Assembly (NCBI RefSeq): GCF_000966975.1
Contig: NZ_JZWV01001226.1
Span: 1 to 5,540 of the forward strand
Direction: 5' to 3'
DNA from: Streptomyces katrae
GTDB taxonomy: Bacteria; Actinomycetota; Actinomycetes; Streptomycetales; Streptomycetaceae
Length of the DNA: 5,540 bases
Every line of letters begins with the position of its first letter. Position 1 is the first letter of the stretch. Shown one piece after another: positions 4,981 through 5,540 of the stretch. Under the pieces are notes generated by a model. The model saw nothing but the letters and a program-made list of their open reading frames with translations, was not told where the DNA came from and made no database searches. The translations under genes and the position numbers were made by a program.

Positions 4981-5540
4981 ATGGATGCCGTGAGGGTGGC
5001 TCTGTTGCGCGAGGTGCTCGCGGGGACGCCGTGGCCGGGTGAAGCGCGTCGGTTCGCCGGGTCGCTGCGGCGGGCGGTGGTGCCGGCGGGCGGTGGTCTG
5101 CTGCTGGTGGGGACGGAGCAGTACGAGCCCTGGCACCTGGCGGCCCACCTGGTGGACGAGGCCGCCTGGTCCGGGCAGCCGGAACTGGCGCCGACGCTGG
5201 TGCGGCACCGGGTGCTGCCGGGCGCGCCGCCGCACCTGTCGGTCGGGCTGGGCCGGCTGGAGGCGGCCCGGCGCGGGCACACGCTGCTGGTGGTGGCTCC
5301 GGAGCGGCCGGGCGAGGGGCTGCTGGAGCGGGTGCACGACGCCCGGCGCGCGGGGGCGACCGTGCTGTCGCTGGACGGCGGGGACGCGGACCTGGGCGCC
5401 CTCGCGCACGACGCGCTGTCGGTGCCGGCGGAGGACTGCGCCCTGGACCTGGACACCGTGCAGCACCTGGTCGGGGCGGCGGCCGGGGAGAACGGCCTGC
5501 CGGTGCGCAGGGGCGCGGGCGCGGCCACGGGCGTGCGGCG
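4981..5540 (+). CDS. Hypothetical protein with an SIS-like alpha/beta segment (partial, C-terminus off the right edge)
   Basis: The first 186 codons of a protein that runs past the window edge without a stop. Residues 1-34 look helical and basic, and 40-60 give a strand plus helix (LLLVGTEQYEPWHLAAHLVDE). Residues 100-149 alternate strand and helix: HTLLVVAPERPGEGLLERVHDARRAGATVLSLDGGD is followed by LGALAHDALSVP. This pattern (strand, a loop in the place of the usual SxS/GET loop, helix, GA-T-V-strand, then an A-D-x-L-x-VP ending) resembles the second half of an SIS sugar-isomerase fold, but the serine-rich phosphosugar loop is absent: the loop reads APERPGEG. It may therefore be a degenerate, non-catalytic SIS-like protein; I do not recognise a named family. 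The start at ATG 4981 has AGGA (4968-4971) 9 nt upstream; the ATG at 4971 is out of frame. It diverges from npdG across 96 bp. Confidence 0.75.
   Translation, partial: MDAVRVALLREVLAGTPWPGEARRFAGSLRRAVVPAGGGLLLVGTEQYEPWHLAAHLVDEAAWSGQPELAPTLVRHRVLPGAPPHLSVGLGRLEAARRGHTLLVVAPERPGEGLLERVHDARRAGATVLSLDGGDADLGALAHDALSVPAEDCALDLDTVQHLVGAAAGENGLPVRRGAGAATGVR

Noticed and set aside
4885..5466. Upstream extension of the npdG frame to 5466
   Set aside because: Antisense to the SIS-like gene, composition Gln/Arg/His/Pro-rich, and the NADPH-binding domain begins only 26 residues after ATG 4884.

Overview
The window is about 75% GC by eye, with strong third-position G/C bias. The gene families present (a BTAD-type SARP regulator, an F420-linked reductase, small conserved membrane proteins) point to an actinomycete chromosome, most likely Streptomyces or a close relative. 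The organism is inferred from composition and gene content only. There are six protein genes, two of them cut by the window edges. No tRNA, rRNA, CRISPR array, insertion sequence or phage gene was seen.

Layout, left to right. (1) 1-780, minus: N-terminal 260 residues of a SARP/AfsR-type transcriptional activator, C-terminus off the left edge. (2) 844-1644, plus: a 266-aa multi-pass M50-like (site-2-protease-type) membrane metalloprotease, divergent from the SARP across 63 bp. (3) 1649-1831, minus: a 60-aa two-helix membrane protein whose stop codon lies only 4 bp from that of the protease. (4) 1832-2040: a 209-bp divergent intergenic region with a strong palindrome. (5) 2041-4125, plus: a 694-aa protein joining a full-length TerD domain, through a low-complexity linker, to a region with a readable PD-(D/E)XK nuclease signature and an unassigned C-terminal module. 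(6) 4136-4165: a GC-rich hairpin in the 54-bp convergent gap. (7) 4180-4884, minus: an NADPH-dependent F420 reductase (NpdG/Fno type). (8) 4981-5540, plus: a hypothetical protein with an SIS-like alpha/beta segment, cut by the right edge.

Genes alternate in strand throughout, so no multi-gene operon is visible and each gene is probably its own transcription unit or the first gene of a unit leaving the window. I see no evidence that the six genes form one pathway. The most notable locus is the TerD-nuclease fusion, which puts a calcium-binding stress-response domain on the same chain as a putative DNA-cleaving domain. It could be a stress- or invasion-responsive DNA-processing protein, but that role is inference. 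Two genes (protease and NpdG) have a TAnnnT hexamer exactly 7 nt upstream of the ATG, which fits leaderless transcription.
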